Origin: an uncultured Flavobacteriales bacterium | GTDB lineage: Bacteria > Bacteroidota > Bacteroidia > Flavobacteriales > Crocinitomicaceae | DNA: 41,543 bases | Assembly (NCBI GenBank): GCA_946479985.1 | Contig: CAMLIF010000021.1 | Span: forward strand, 1-41,543 | Reading direction: 5' to 3' | Part shown: positions 24,110 to 32,427 of the stretch, piece by piece | Layout of the letters: every line of letters begins with the position of its first letter | Numbering within the stretch: the first letter of the stretch is position 1 | Position numbers and translations under genes: made by a program | The notes under the pieces: model-generated | What the model was told of the DNA's origin: nothing | The model's database searches: none | Seen by the model: only the letters and a program-made list of their open reading frames with translations

Positions 24110-25867
24110 ATGAAAAAAATAGCTTTCCTATTATTACTACTCCCAATCATCAGTTATTCGCAAAAAGCAAAAGAACAAACGATTGTGAGTGAAGTTAAAA
24201 AGGTGAAACTTTTCCTGACATCCGGGGAAATGACCCACGAAATTCCGGTTAAGTTAGAAAAAGGGCGAAACAAACTCGTTTTTAGCGGAATTTCTGCTTT
24301 TGCCGATCCGAATTCTATACAATTCACCGGAAAAAGTGGATTCAGACTGGTTTCTGTTTCAACAGTTATAGACTTTCTGGCTGCTGAAAATTACAATCCG
24401 AACATCAAAACATTGAAAGATTCGCTTGAATCGATGAAAGACAACTTACAGTTAAACATCGACATGGTAAGTGCTTACAATGCAGAGCTAACTGTTCTGA
24501 ACACGAATAGAGATATCAAAGGAAAAGATCAGAATCTAACTGTAGAACAATTGAAAGCCGCGGGTGAATTTTTCAGAACAAGAACCCTTGAGATCAATAG
24601 AGCGGTTTCGAAACTCAATAAAGCGCAGCGGATATTAAAAGCGGATATTGATGCAACAAGACAACAGCTTGCAGAATTAAACTATAACGAAAACCAACGC
24701 AGTAATCAAATCATTATCCTGGTAGATTGTGACGAAAATGTTTCTGTTGAAACAACTTTAAAATACCTCGTTTCAGATTGCGGCTGGGTAGCAAATTATG
24801 AGTTGAACGCAATCGATATCAATCAACCGGTAAAACTGAAATACAAAGCTCAGGTTTACAACAACACCGGGAACGAATGGAAAGATGTTCAATTATCGCT
24901 TTCAACCGCCGATCCTACCCTTTCGGCTTCGGCACCGAACATGTCGCCGTTCTATTTGGAATACAACGCGTATATTGAAGAACAACGCGGTTCGTACATT
25001 ACACCGCAATCTGTTCAGCAGAACTACCGTATTCAGGCAGAAAACGAGATTAACTGGGCAAATCAGCGGGCTTACGACAATTACATTTTAGATAAAAATG
25101 ACGATGCTTCTGAAAATCGCTTTTTGATGAATAAGGAAGCTCTGAATATGTCGAGTTATCTGAGCGACGCAAGTTTTTCGTCAGGAAAAAAAGTATCGAA
25201 AGTTCAAACTCAGCAAATTCAGATTTCTGAACTGACAACAGAGTTCACCGTTCCGGCAACGTTTTCCTGCCCTTCAGATGCAAAACCATATTTGGTAGAG
25301 ATTAAGGAAATTACCATTCCGGCAACGTTCAGTCATGTCAGTATTCCGAAACTAGATCAGGGAGCTTTCTTACTAGCGAATATTGTTGGCTGGCAGGATT
25401 TAGATTTGATTCCCGGATCAACAGCGGTTTATTTCTCAGGAAACTTTGTTGGAATGAGCCAGATTGATACACGAAACGTAAACGATACACTTTCCCTTTC
25501 TTTTGGCCGCGATTCAAAAATCCAGGTTCTTCGGAAATTGAAATCAGAAATGAGCGTGAAGAAAGTAGTTGGAAGCAACAAGCGTGATACGTATTATTAC
25601 GATATTCAATTGCGAAACAACCGGACAGTCCCTGTGACCATTGACGTTTTCGATCAAATCCCGCTTTCCAGAAACAGCGAGATCACTGTTGCCGTAGAAA
25701 CAATCGGAACAGGAAAGAAAAATGATATTACCGGAGAGGTTTCATACAAAGTAACACTTCAACCTGGCGAATCAACGAACCTGGAAATTGGTTATACCGT
25801 GAAATATCCGAAAGTGTACAATGTAAAAACGAAAACATATTATACCCGCGAGAGCGCAAAATTCTAA
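24110..25867 (+). CDS. Mucoidy inhibitor MuiA-like protein (DUF4140/DUF4139)
   Basis: A 585-aa secreted protein with signal peptide MKKIAFLLLLLPIISYSQ. The N-terminal domain (about 25-125) with VKLFLTSGEMTHEIPVKLEKGRNKLVFSGIS corresponds to DUF4140; a helical coiled-coil middle (about 100-200, KDSLESMKDNLQLNIDM and LNKAQRILKADIDATRQQL) follows; the C-terminal half is DUF4139, with YLVSDCGWVANYELNA, YKAQVYNNTGNEWKDVQLSLSTADP and the repeated FTVPATFSCPSDAKPYLVEIKEI. The Escherichia-group namesake was reported to reduce mucoidy when overexpressed; the biochemical role is unknown. Single gene, closed by a strong terminator. Confidence 0.85.
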   Translation: MKKIAFLLLLLPIISYSQKAKEQTIVSEVKKVKLFLTSGEMTHEIPVKLEKGRNKLVFSGISAFADPNSIQFTGKSGFRLVSVSTVIDFLAAENYNPNIKTLKDSLESMKDNLQLNIDMVSAYNAELTVLNTNRDIKGKDQNLTVEQLKAAGEFFRTRTLEINRAVSKLNKAQRILKADIDATRQQLAELNYNENQRSNQIIILVDCDENVSVETTLKYLVSDCGWVANYELNAIDINQPVKLKYKAQVYNNTGNEWKDVQLSLSTADPTLSASAPNMSPFYLEYNAYIEEQRGSYITPQSVQQNYRIQAENEINWANQRAYDNYILDKNDDASENRFLMNKEALNMSSYLSDASFSSGKKVSKVQTQQIQISELTTEFTVPATFSCPSDAKPYLVEIKEITIPATFSHVSIPKLDQGAFLLANIVGWQDLDLIPGSTAVYFSGNFVGMSQIDTRNVNDTLSLSFGRDSKIQVLRKLKSEMSVKKVVGSNKRDTYYYDIQLRNNRTVPVTIDVFDQIPLSRNSEITVAVETIGTGKKNDITGEVSYKVTLQPGESTNLEIGYTVKYPKVYNVKTKTYYTRESAKF

Positions 25868-25889
25868 ATTGAATCCGTTTCAGTTGAAG

Positions 25890-25923
25890 CCGTCATTTTC
25901 TCAATGGAAAATGGCGGTTTTTT
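25890..25923 (+). terminator. Intrinsic terminator after the MuiA-like gene
   Basis: CCGTCATTTTC (25890-25900) pairs with GAAAATGGCGG (25907-25917), one T-G wobble, six-base loop, followed by six T. Confidence 0.88.
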
Positions 25924-25932
25924 GTTATCAAA

Positions 25933-26721
25933 TTAATGAATCTTTTCCAGTATCCATTTTCCATGGCCTGTACGTTCTGTATCAACGATTTTATATCTTC
26001 CTGACAAGATGAAATTTTCCAAATTCCGATAAACAATCGGATCCGCATTCGATCGGATAAACTCAATTTCATCAGTATCAAATTCATAACCGGCATATTT
26101 GAATTCATTCCTTTTCGGATAATAATGAGAGTGATCTAATTCTTTCATATGCAGCCACCACCTTGGAATACTCATGGTTTGCACATCCAGATAAGCAGGT
26201 AACTCCATCAATCGCTGAGCAATTGGTTTTACAGAATAATCAAGCAGGAAAGGGAAATCCAATAATTGTAAGTTCGGAAGCTTTAGCAGGCAGGTAAAAT
26301 CAGTTAAATAGTAGCAGCCTGTGAGTTGCAATTTTTCCAGTTTTTGAAAATTTTCTATGCCGCTCAGCGATTCAAATTTGCCACTGCAACTCAATGAAAT
26401 CAGTTCAGTAATAGTCAGAAGATTAAAATCTACGACTCCATGTACTGTCAAGATTTTCAATTCAGTTAGTCTATTAATGGTTTCCGGTTTAAAAGCAAAA
26501 GAAATACTTTCAAGTTCCAAAACTTTCTGAATATTCTCTTCAGTTGTTTCAAATGAGTCAAGCCGCTTGCGCACCCCAAACCCGAACTGTGTAAAATAAT
26601 CGTCATACAACGAACGACTTGTTCTGATTTTAGTTTCGTCCTGCTCAAAATCATAACTGGCCAACAGAACTTTCTTATCATTGTGTTCCAGCGAATTCCA
26701 CCAATCGATTAATTCAGACAT
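25933..26721 (-). CDS. Hypothetical leucine-rich-repeat-like protein
   Basis: A 262-aa cytoplasmic protein with no signal peptide. Residues about 65-170 show a run of short leucine-rich segments: LELESISFAF, LTELKILTVHGVVDF, LLTITELISLSCSGKFESLSGIENFQKLEKLQLTGCYYLTDFTCLLKLPNLQLLDFP. This is the L-x-x-L-x-L cadence of leucine-rich repeats, so a protein-binding arc is likely. The ends (1-60, rich in aromatic and charged residues, and 190-262) match nothing I know. It lies 35 bp downstream of the LacI-type gene on the same strand and could be the last gene of that unit. No function assigned. Confidence 0.6.
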   Translation of the reverse strand: MSELIDWWNSLEHNDKKVLLASYDFEQDETKIRTSRSLYDDYFTQFGFGVRKRLDSFETTEENIQKVLELESISFAFKPETINRLTELKILTVHGVVDFNLLTITELISLSCSGKFESLSGIENFQKLEKLQLTGCYYLTDFTCLLKLPNLQLLDFPFLLDYSVKPIAQRLMELPAYLDVQTMSIPRWWLHMKELDHSHYYPKRNEFKYAGYEFDTDEIEFIRSNADPIVYRNLENFILSGRYKIVDTERTGHGKWILEKIH

Positions 26722-26756
26722 GATAGTTGATTCAGAGAAGAACTTTCAGAAAAGTA

Positions 26757-27749
26757 TCAATGCGATCCTCTCGCTATAAACTCACACTCCATCATTAAAT
26801 GCTTGCGTTTTTCGGTAGATTCTTTCAAACGATCCATTAAGCGGGCAACTGTTTCAATACCAATCTGTTTAATTGGCTGGCGAACTGCAGTTATAGCCGG
26901 TGAAAAATAAGCAAAGGCTTCGCTGTCATCGAACGAAATCAGTTTCACATCTTTCGGAACCGACAATTTCATCTCGTTCAGTTCACCCAAAACAGTTAAA
27001 GTCACTTTATTGTTCAAAGAAATAATGGAATCAACTCCTTTTTTCAGCATTTCAGCAATTGGTGCGTTCACTTTTCCATGTTCCTCATTTACCGAGCTAA
27101 TCTCATAAGGTATTCCTGCTTGATCGCACGCGTCCACAACCCCCTGAATCCGTAATTGAATCGTCATAACATCGGAAAGTACCGGATGCACAATACCAAT
27201 TTTCTTTGGTTTGGAAGAGAACAATGAGACAATTCTACTTGCCTCTTCTTTGTTGTCAACTCCAACGAAATCGGCAAATTCATCTCCGATACGATCTACC
27301 CAAACAACCGGAATAGGTGTTTCATCCAAAACCGGTTTCAAATCCGGAATTCCGTTACACGGAGCAATAATCAATGCATCAACCGAGCGAAGAATTAAAT
27401 CGCGCATCAGCTTAATTTCCATTCCGGGATCGTCGTTGGTACTAACAATAAACAAACTGTATCCTTGTTCGTAAAGTGATTCCTGGATAGATTTACTTAA
27501 TTCGGAATAGAATGGATTTGAAATATCAGCCAATACCAAACCAATGGTTTGTGTTTTTCCTTCACGCAGTCCTTTCGCGAAGAAATTCGGAACATAATTC
27601 AGTTCCTTGGCTTTCTCCAGGATAAGCTTTTGGGTATTCTGACTGATGTTGAATTGAGCTCCTTTTCCGTTTAAAACAAAAGAAACTGTGGATTTTGAAA
27701 TATTCAAGCTTTCCGCAATATCCGCCAACGACGTTCTTTTCGGTTTCAT
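26757..27749 (-). CDS. LacI family transcriptional regulator
   Basis: A 330-aa regulator. The N-terminal helix-turn-helix and hinge read TSLADIAESLNISKSTVSFVLNGKG with LNYVPNFFAKGL after it; the remainder is a periplasmic-binding-protein-like sensor domain (TIGLVLADISNPFYSELSKSIQ, RIGDEFADFVGVDNKEEA, KLISFDDSEAFAYFSPAITAVRQP). It should bind a sugar-like or related ligand, but no transport or carbohydrate gene lies nearby to name it. It starts 4 bp after the stop of nadK, so it is very likely cotranscribed with nadK and the CBS gene; a local regulator inside a housekeeping unit. Confidence 0.93.
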   Translation of the reverse strand: MKPKRTSLADIAESLNISKSTVSFVLNGKGAQFNISQNTQKLILEKAKELNYVPNFFAKGLREGKTQTIGLVLADISNPFYSELSKSIQESLYEQGYSLFIVSTNDDPGMEIKLMRDLILRSVDALIIAPCNGIPDLKPVLDETPIPVVWVDRIGDEFADFVGVDNKEEASRIVSLFSSKPKKIGIVHPVLSDVMTIQLRIQGVVDACDQAGIPYEISSVNEEHGKVNAPIAEMLKKGVDSIISLNNKVTLTVLGELNEMKLSVPKDVKLISFDDSEAFAYFSPAITAVRQPIKQIGIETVARLMDRLKESTEKRKHLMMECEFIARGSH

Positions 27750-27753
27750 AGTA

Positions 27754-28632
27754 TTAGTTTCGTTTATCGATACCCCAAAGCATTTTATTGCGAATGGTAT
27801 CTAAGAAATTAGTGTCCTCTAATTTAACTACATTAATCATATAGTCGGCTTTATGGATAATAACTTCCTCACTTTGTTTAATGTTTTTTGAAGTTCCGTC
27901 GAGCGAAAGCAAATAGTTTCGTTCTCTTCCTTCTACTTTTAATTGAATGGGCATTTTATCCGGAACAACCACTGGCCGCACGTTTAAATTATGCGGTGCA
28001 ATTGGTGTTAGTATGTGAACCTGGCAACCGGGAGTAACAATTGGTCCGCCACAACTCAAGCTATAAGCCGTTGAACCGGTGGGTGTTGAGACGATCAATC
28101 CATCCGCCCAATAAGAGTTGAGGTACATACTTTCCAAATAAGTATGCACAGTAATCATACTTGCAGTTTCTTTTTTCAGCAACGCAACTTCGTTCAAAGC
28201 CACATTCTCTGAACCAAAGATATTTCGCTCGGTTTCTACACGCAAAAGACTTCTTTGCTGATAATCATAGCGTTTGTCTTTCACCATTTGCATGGCTTCA
28301 TCGAAAAAGTCAATGCCGATGTTTGCAAGGAATCCTAATCTGCCGGAATTAATACCAATAATCGGAACTCCCGAATCACGGATATAGGAAACGGTTTTGA
28401 TAAACGTTCCGTCTCCGCCGACACTGAATGCCAGGTCAATTCCTTTCGCAAAATCTTCGTGAGAACTGAATTCTTCCATCGGGACACCGCAATTTCCTTT
28501 TTGCAATAAATATTCTCTGAGTTGTTTCTCTACAACAATTGTCCATCCGAACTGAGCCATTTTCTGAATCAGCATGTGGAACAAAGTAAGTGATTGCTTG
28601 TTGACCTTTTTACTGTAAATAGCAACTCTCAT
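27754..28632 (-). CDS. nadK: NAD kinase
   Basis: A 292-aa ATP-NAD kinase that makes NADP. Diagnostic motifs: SVGGDGTFIKT (residues about 72-82), IGINSGRLGFLANI, ALNEVAL (NE/D motif), and the NAD-binding glycine-rich STPTGSTAYSLSCGGPIV, followed by PIAPHNLNVRPVVVP. Length is usual. It lies 1 bp after the CBS gene stop and 4 bp before the LacI-type gene, all on the minus strand, so the three are probably one mRNA. pdxJ is divergent from the first gene of the unit; linkage of nadK, CBS and pdxJ is a frequent arrangement in Flavobacteriales as I recall. Confidence 0.96.
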   Translation of the reverse strand: MRVAIYSKKVNKQSLTLFHMLIQKMAQFGWTIVVEKQLREYLLQKGNCGVPMEEFSSHEDFAKGIDLAFSVGGDGTFIKTVSYIRDSGVPIIGINSGRLGFLANIGIDFFDEAMQMVKDKRYDYQQRSLLRVETERNIFGSENVALNEVALLKKETASMITVHTYLESMYLNSYWADGLIVSTPTGSTAYSLSCGGPIVTPGCQVHILTPIAPHNLNVRPVVVPDKMPIQLKVEGRERNYLLSLDGTSKNIKQSEEVIIHKADYMINVVKLEDTNFLDTIRNKMLWGIDKRN

Positions 28633-28633
28633 G

Positions 28634-29296
28634 TTACATGTTTAGGTAATTCATGAGTGCATCATAACGGTACTGCACATCGTCCTGATCTGTGGAGCGC
28701 TGAAAACTTGCTTTCACTACCATATCGTAGCGTTCGAATGATCGAATGATCCGCGACAAATCGGTTTCCGAAATCTTCAATGTTACTTCTATCTTCGTTG
28801 AATCTGCCGACGACATAATGTACGTAGAAAGAATCCGGGCATTGTCGCTCTCTACAATTTGAGCAATACGTGCCAGGGAATAATCGTGTTTGTTCATTTC
28901 CAGAACCACAATTCCTCCCGATTCCTTGATGCTCGATGTATTCGCAATAAGATTCATCAGTTGATGAACGGAAGTACAACCCAAATACATTTCGTTAGCA
29001 TCTAAAATGGGCAGCACCGAAATTTTATGCTCGTACATTTTAGAAAGCACTTCGTAAACGTGCGCATTCTCTCCGATGTATGGTCGCGGCAAATGATCAA
29101 AAAGAACGTCCAGCGAGTGGTCGAGATCTTTTTTGTCTAAAATATCTGATTCAGAGATCAAGCCTACGAAATTGCCGTTTTTCAGCACCGGTAAGTGTGA
29201 AACTTTGAATTCTTCCATCCAATGAAGCGCTTTTTCACCTGTGTCTGTATGCAATAACGGAGGTATCTCTTCTGTAATAACTTCTTTTGCTATCAT
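28634..29296 (-). CDS. CBS-pair domain protein
   Basis: A 220-aa protein with two CBS modules at about 1-60 (EVITEEIPPLLHTDTGEKALHWMEEFKVSHLPVLKNGNFVGLISESDIL) and 70-125 (YIGENAHVYEVLSKMYEHKISVLPILDANEMYLGCTS), then an ACT-like C-terminal part (ESGGIVVLEMNKHDYSLARIAQIVES). Such pairs bind adenine nucleotides and act as energy or NAD(P)-linked sensors. Its stop lies one base before the nadK start region, suggesting a link to NAD kinase control; this is inferred from position only. Predicted start of transcription lies very close to the ATG. Confidence 0.9.
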   Translation of the reverse strand: MIAKEVITEEIPPLLHTDTGEKALHWMEEFKVSHLPVLKNGNFVGLISESDILDKKDLDHSLDVLFDHLPRPYIGENAHVYEVLSKMYEHKISVLPILDANEMYLGCTSVHQLMNLIANTSSIKESGGIVVLEMNKHDYSLARIAQIVESDNARILSTYIMSSADSTKIEVTLKISETDLSRIIRSFERYDMVVKASFQRSTDQDDVQYRYDALMNYLNM

Positions 29297-29302
29297 GATA
29301 AG

Positions 29303-29335
29303 CCAAAGTAGCTAAAAATAGCTGAACCTGCCCAA
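29303..29335 (-). promoter_or_regulatory. Putative promoter of the CBS-nadK-LacI unit
   Basis: On the minus strand TTG (29335-29333), 22-bp spacer, then TACTTTGG (29310-29303), seven of eight to TAnnTTTG. Only six bases separate it from the ATG at 29296. Confidence 0.35.
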
Positions 29336-29394
29336 TTTTCAACTCTTTTTTTGCTTTCCCGGAAATAATTTAACGGGAATTTAAAGGAAGAACG

Positions 29395-29402
29395 TAATTT
29401 TG
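29395..29402 (+). promoter_or_regulatory. Putative -7 box for pdxJ
   Basis: TAATTTTG fits TAnnTTTG exactly, 17 nt before the ATG at 29420. No -33 TTG at usual spacing. Confidence 0.4.
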
Positions 29403-29419
29403 AGAATAAATGATCTGTC

Positions 29420-30136
29420 ATGACAAAATTGAGCGTTAACATCAACAAAATAGCAACCATCCGAAATGCACGCGGAGGAAACACTCCAAACGTAGTTCAG
29501 GTTGCTATTGATTGTGAACGATTCGGTGCTCATGGCATTACAGTTCATCCACGTCCGGACGAAAGACATATAACAACTCAGGACACTTACGACCTGGCAT
29601 CAGTCGTTAAGACAGAATTCAATATTGAAGGTTACCCGGATGAACGTTTCATGAAATTAATCCGCGAGATAAAACCTGCACAGGCTACTTTGGTCCCTGA
29701 TCCGCCTAATGTACTAACGAGTAACGCAGGATGGAATACAAAGGAGCATCTTCATTTACTTCAGGATTTGGTTGCCGAATACAAGGCGCTTGGTGTTCGT
29801 TCTTCCATTTTCGTTGACACAAATTTGATAAATATCGAGTATGCAGCGAAAACCGGAGTAGACAGAATTGAGTTATATACCGGGCCATTCGCTGAAGAAT
29901 TTCCAATCAATAAAGAAAAGGCGGTTCAGCCTTATATTGAAGCCGCAAAACTGGCGTTGGAACTTGGCCTTGAGATCAATGCCGGACATGACCTGAGTTT
30001 AGACAATCTGCGTTTCTTCAAGCAAAGTCTGCCCCAACTGGATGAAGTTTCGATTGGGCATGCACTTATTTCGGACGCATTGTATTTCGGTTTGGAGAAT
30101 ACGATTAGGATGTACGATTTTCAGTTGAACAGTTGA
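29420..30136 (+). CDS. pdxJ: Pyridoxine 5'-phosphate synthase
   Basis: A 238-aa TIM barrel that condenses 1-deoxyxylulose 5-phosphate with 3-amino-1-hydroxyacetone phosphate in the last step of the DXP-dependent vitamin B6 pathway. [53 protein letters not shown] and [15 protein letters not shown] are all conserved, with the His of TVHPR and Arg pair that bind phosphate. Usual length. The next gene starts 25 bp later on the same strand, so they may be cotranscribed. Divergent from the CBS-nadK unit. Confidence 0.96.
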   Translation: MTKLSVNINKIATIRNARGGNTPNVVQVAIDCERFGAHGITVHPRPDERHITTQDTYDLASVVKTEFNIEGYPDERFMKLIREIKPAQATLVPDPPNVLTSNAGWNTKEHLHLLQDLVAEYKALGVRSSIFVDTNLINIEYAAKTGVDRIELYTGPFAEEFPINKEKAVQPYIEAAKLALELGLEINAGHDLSLDNLRFFKQSLPQLDEVSIGHALISDALYFGLENTIRMYDFQLNS

Positions 30137-30161
30137 ATTCCAAAATACAGCAAGAAAAGGA

Positions 30162-30893
30162 ATGATAATACTATTGGATATTGATGGAGTATTAGAAACG
30201 ACTCCTCCATGGAGAAAGGTTGAAACCGATTCCGATGGATTTATGAAGCTTAATGAAAATGCTTTGAAAAACCTGTCGATCCTTTATAAAAAAACCAACG
30301 CTTCTATCGTGTTGACAACAACGCATAGAGTGAACTACAACTTAGATGACTGGAAAGGAATCTTTGAAAGACGTGGAATCATTTTCGAGAAAATATCAAA
30401 GCTCAATGACAAAACAAAATTAAACGAGTTACTTGATCGTGGTACCGAAATTAAGGAATGGGCAGAAAGACAAACGGAAAATCTGAACTATATAATAATC
30501 GATGATGACTCTTCGATTAATTCTTTGTCCAACGACCTTAAAGAAAAATGGATTCAAACAAAACCTCATATTGGATTTGATGAAGAAGCGCTTGAAAAAG
30601 CACTTTTTATTTTGACCATTAATGCCAAATTTGCCTGCCCATGCTGTGGTCACAAAACCTACACAGAAGAACCAGATGGGAGTTACATCATTTGCCCGGT
30701 TTGTTTCTGGGAGGATGATCTTACTCAGCTGAACGACCCAACTTATGCAGGTGGCGCAAATAGAGTGTCACTCAAGAATGCTCAAAAGAATTTTATTGAA
30801 TTTGGAGCTTGTGATGTTACAATGAAAGGAAATGTAAGACCTCCTAATGCAGAAGAACCCAAAGACAAAAAGTGGGTAATATTAAAAGATTAG
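30162..30893 (+). CDS. HAD-like (Swiss-army-knife type) domain fused to CPCC zinc domain
   Basis: A 243-aa two-domain protein. Residues 1-150 look like the small HAD domain of the Swiss army knife RNA-repair-like group: Asp6 and Asp8 in ILLDIDGVLE (catalytic Asp and acid/base), a TTTHR motif II at 52-56 and IIIDDDSSIN (motif IV, about 111-120). Residues 155-243 form a Cys_rich_CPCC domain: CPCCGHKTYTEEPDGSYIIC with C159, C161, C162 and then C178 and C181 (ICPVCFWEDD), followed by NRVSLKNAQKNFIEFG, a likely zinc knuckle. The fusion is unusual: CPCC proteins are normally stand-alone. Translation is clean across the joint, so it is not a frameshift. Function unknown; phosphatase on a nucleic-acid end is a guess from the HAD relatives. 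Confidence 0.78.
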   Translation: MIILLDIDGVLETTPPWRKVETDSDGFMKLNENALKNLSILYKKTNASIVLTTTHRVNYNLDDWKGIFERRGIIFEKISKLNDKTKLNELLDRGTEIKEWAERQTENLNYIIIDDDSSINSLSNDLKEKWIQTKPHIGFDEEALEKALFILTINAKFACPCCGHKTYTEEPDGSYIICPVCFWEDDLTQLNDPTYAGGANRVSLKNAQKNFIEFGACDVTMKGNVRPPNAEEPKDKKWVILKD

Positions 30894-30913
30894 CTTTCTC
30901 TTTTGCAAATAAT

Positions 30914-31735
30914 TCAGTCTTTCAAAAACTTCTGAATGTATTTGATCATTTGCTTCTTCTGACTTCTTAGCGAATAATCGGTCATATCATTGTGTTTGAC
31001 CTTCTTCAATTGAACTACTTTAATTCCTAAACTATCACATAGTAATTTATCAGGAATCACTCCTTCATCAGCCGTTTTATCACACGAACGCAGCGTGAGG
31101 AATTTCGGTTCAACGCAGCGCGGATATGGACAACGCAAATTGTCTAACGCAATAACTTTCCTAAATTCGTTCGGATACTTTGTTGCCGCCAGAACAGACA
31201 TGTCGCCACCGTTTGAATGACCTACCAAATCAACCGAAGCGACAGCAACATTAGGGTTATTCTTTTTGAAATGAGCAATTGTTGCACGAATAGATTCCAT
31301 TCCCCGAACCCAAACCGGGTAACGATCTTCGAAAAGATTTGGCCCAAAAGCCAACGGTTCGTCATTCGGAAGTTCGTGCTGGATACTCAAAACCCAATAT
31401 CCGTGTCGTGCAAGGTATTTGGTAATGAAGGTATATCCCAAATAATTTCGCTGGAAGTTCTTTCCGTAACCGTGACTAAAAACCACCAGTTTAATGGGTT
31501 TTAGCGAATCAAATTTTGTTGGACGGTAACTTACATAAGGAATTTCCCGGTTTCTTGATTCGTCTACAAAGCGGAAAGTATCAGTTTGCAATTTCAAGCT
31601 ATCCAAACGAGCCAGTTCCAGGCGTTCTCTTTTTGTAATAGCCGGCTTGGAAGATTTGGAAAACCAGGAAACCCCTATCAGAAATAAACTTCCCAAAAGA
31701 CTGGTAAGGAAAAGATTTTTAGACCGGTATTGCAT
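30914..31735 (-). CDS. Alpha/beta hydrolase, membrane-anchored
   Basis: A 273-aa hydrolase starting at the ATG at 31735; the frame to 31759 uses a TTG inside the promoter. Residues 8-25 (LFLTSLLGSLFLIGVSWFS) form a signal anchor. The hydrolase core has the oxyanion strand KLVVFSHGYG (about 82-91), the nucleophile elbow GHSNGGD with Ser174, and a terminal KHND with His249 as the likely catalytic histidine; Asp198 or Asp219 would complete the triad. It resembles platelet-activating-factor-acetylhydrolase or chlorophyllase-like enzymes, but the substrate is unknown. Extra cysteines (RCPYPRC, 201-207) may make a surface disulfide, suiting a periplasmic place. Single gene with a full promoter. Confidence 0.82.
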   Translation of the reverse strand: MQYRSKNLFLTSLLGSLFLIGVSWFSKSSKPAITKRERLELARLDSLKLQTDTFRFVDESRNREIPYVSYRPTKFDSLKPIKLVVFSHGYGKNFQRNYLGYTFITKYLARHGYWVLSIQHELPNDEPLAFGPNLFEDRYPVWVRGMESIRATIAHFKKNNPNVAVASVDLVGHSNGGDMSVLAATKYPNEFRKVIALDNLRCPYPRCVEPKFLTLRSCDKTADEGVIPDKLLCDSLGIKVVQLKKVKHNDMTDYSLRSQKKQMIKYIQKFLKD

Positions 31736-31756
31736 GAACAAATTCAGTAATCGGTA

Positions 31757-31788
31757 CAAAGATACGGGAAAGAGAATATTCAGACAAA
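31757..31788 (-). promoter_or_regulatory. Promoter of the alpha/beta hydrolase gene
   Basis: On the minus strand TTTG (31788-31785), 20-bp spacer, then TATCTTTG (31764-31757): both Bacteroidetes elements match exactly, 21 nt before the ATG. The best promoter in the window. Confidence 0.65.
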
Positions 31789-31802
31789 TTCACTTGCCAA
31801 TT

Positions 31803-32333
31803 CTACTTCAGACTCGTTATCCCAGCAATCAAACCACCCCGAACAATTCCAATTTTTCGGGAGTCATATGCTTTATGCTCAACATCCAGAGTTGTAGAAT
31901 CCTGAAAGATCATTTTTCGACAGTCGACCATTACGAAATACTCTTTTTCCTTCAAATGCATTTTCGACATGTCGTCATCAGAACGCAGCGAATCCAACAA
32001 GAATGGCTCTTCCAATTTCACTCCGTTAATGAACACTATTCCTTTTCGGATTTCGATATCTTCTTCGGGCAAACCTATTACCCGGCTTACATGTCGTTTA
32101 TCGGAATAAAAATCGTTGCTATCATAAAACTGATCTGTGTAATCAAACTCTACAACATCGAAACGTTTCGGTTTTTTGTTTCTTCTGTCTAGCTTATAAT
32201 CTTTCCCATATTTGTTCAGCGGCTCCATGGTATAGGTGGTAAGTGTTTCGGTGATCACTTTATCAAAAGATCCTGTAACGAAGTCACAGCTAACAAGCAG
32301 GCAAAAAAGACAAATAAACGAAAAACATTTCAT
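31803..32333 (-). CDS. Lipoprotein of signal peptidase I (S26) fold lacking catalytic residues
   Basis: A 176-aa protein from the ATG at 32333 (the frame to 32399 adds 22 unconserved residues). MKCFSFICLFCLLVSC is a lipoprotein signal, lipidation at Cys16. The rest follows signal peptidase I: YTMEPLNKYGK (box B), RFDVVEFDY (box C), HVSRVIGLPEEDIEIRKGIVFINGVKL (box D) and EYFVMVDCRKM...DSRKIGIV (box E). In active enzymes box B starts with Ser (S-M-x-P) and box D has Lys (V-K-R); here the equivalent residues are Thr35 and Ser83. Both members of the Ser/Lys dyad are thus replaced and the Asp-Ser-Arg of box E is kept. The protein cannot work by the usual mechanism; a regulatory or binding role is possible. 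Single gene. Confidence 0.78.
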   Translation of the reverse strand: MKCFSFICLFCLLVSCDFVTGSFDKVITETLTTYTMEPLNKYGKDYKLDRRNKKPKRFDVVEFDYTDQFYDSNDFYSDKRHVSRVIGLPEEDIEIRKGIVFINGVKLEEPFLLDSLRSDDDMSKMHLKEKEYFVMVDCRKMIFQDSTTLDVEHKAYDSRKIGIVRGGLIAGITSLK

Positions 32334-32356
32334 GGTTTCTGGCGAAGAAGTTGAGT

Positions 32357-32391
32357 CAAATGTACGAAAACAAAGAATCCGATTGACCAAA
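32357..32391 (-). promoter_or_regulatory. Putative promoter of the signal-peptidase-like gene
   Basis: On the minus strand TTTG (32391-32388), 23-bp spacer, then TACATTTG (32364-32357), an exact -7 match, 24 nt before the ATG. It overlaps the terminator hairpin of the upstream efflux operon, so the -33 element lies in the hairpin loop. Confidence 0.5.
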
Positions 32392-32409
32392 ACGATCAAT
32401 CGGATTCTT
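32373..32409 (-). terminator. Terminator of the RND efflux operon
   Basis: AAGAATCCGATTGA (32373-32386) and TCAATCGGATTCTT (32396-32409) form a perfect 14-bp stem with a 9-nt loop, 18 bp beyond the RND permease stop. On the minus strand a T-rich stretch follows (TTTGTTTT). Confidence 0.85.
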
Positions 32410-32427
32410 CTACCTAAGATTCACTAA

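Noticed and set aside
31647..32192. 181-codon plus-strand frame over the hydrolase and signal-peptidase-like genes
   Set aside because: Spans two real minus-strand genes and the promoter between them; no family resemblance.
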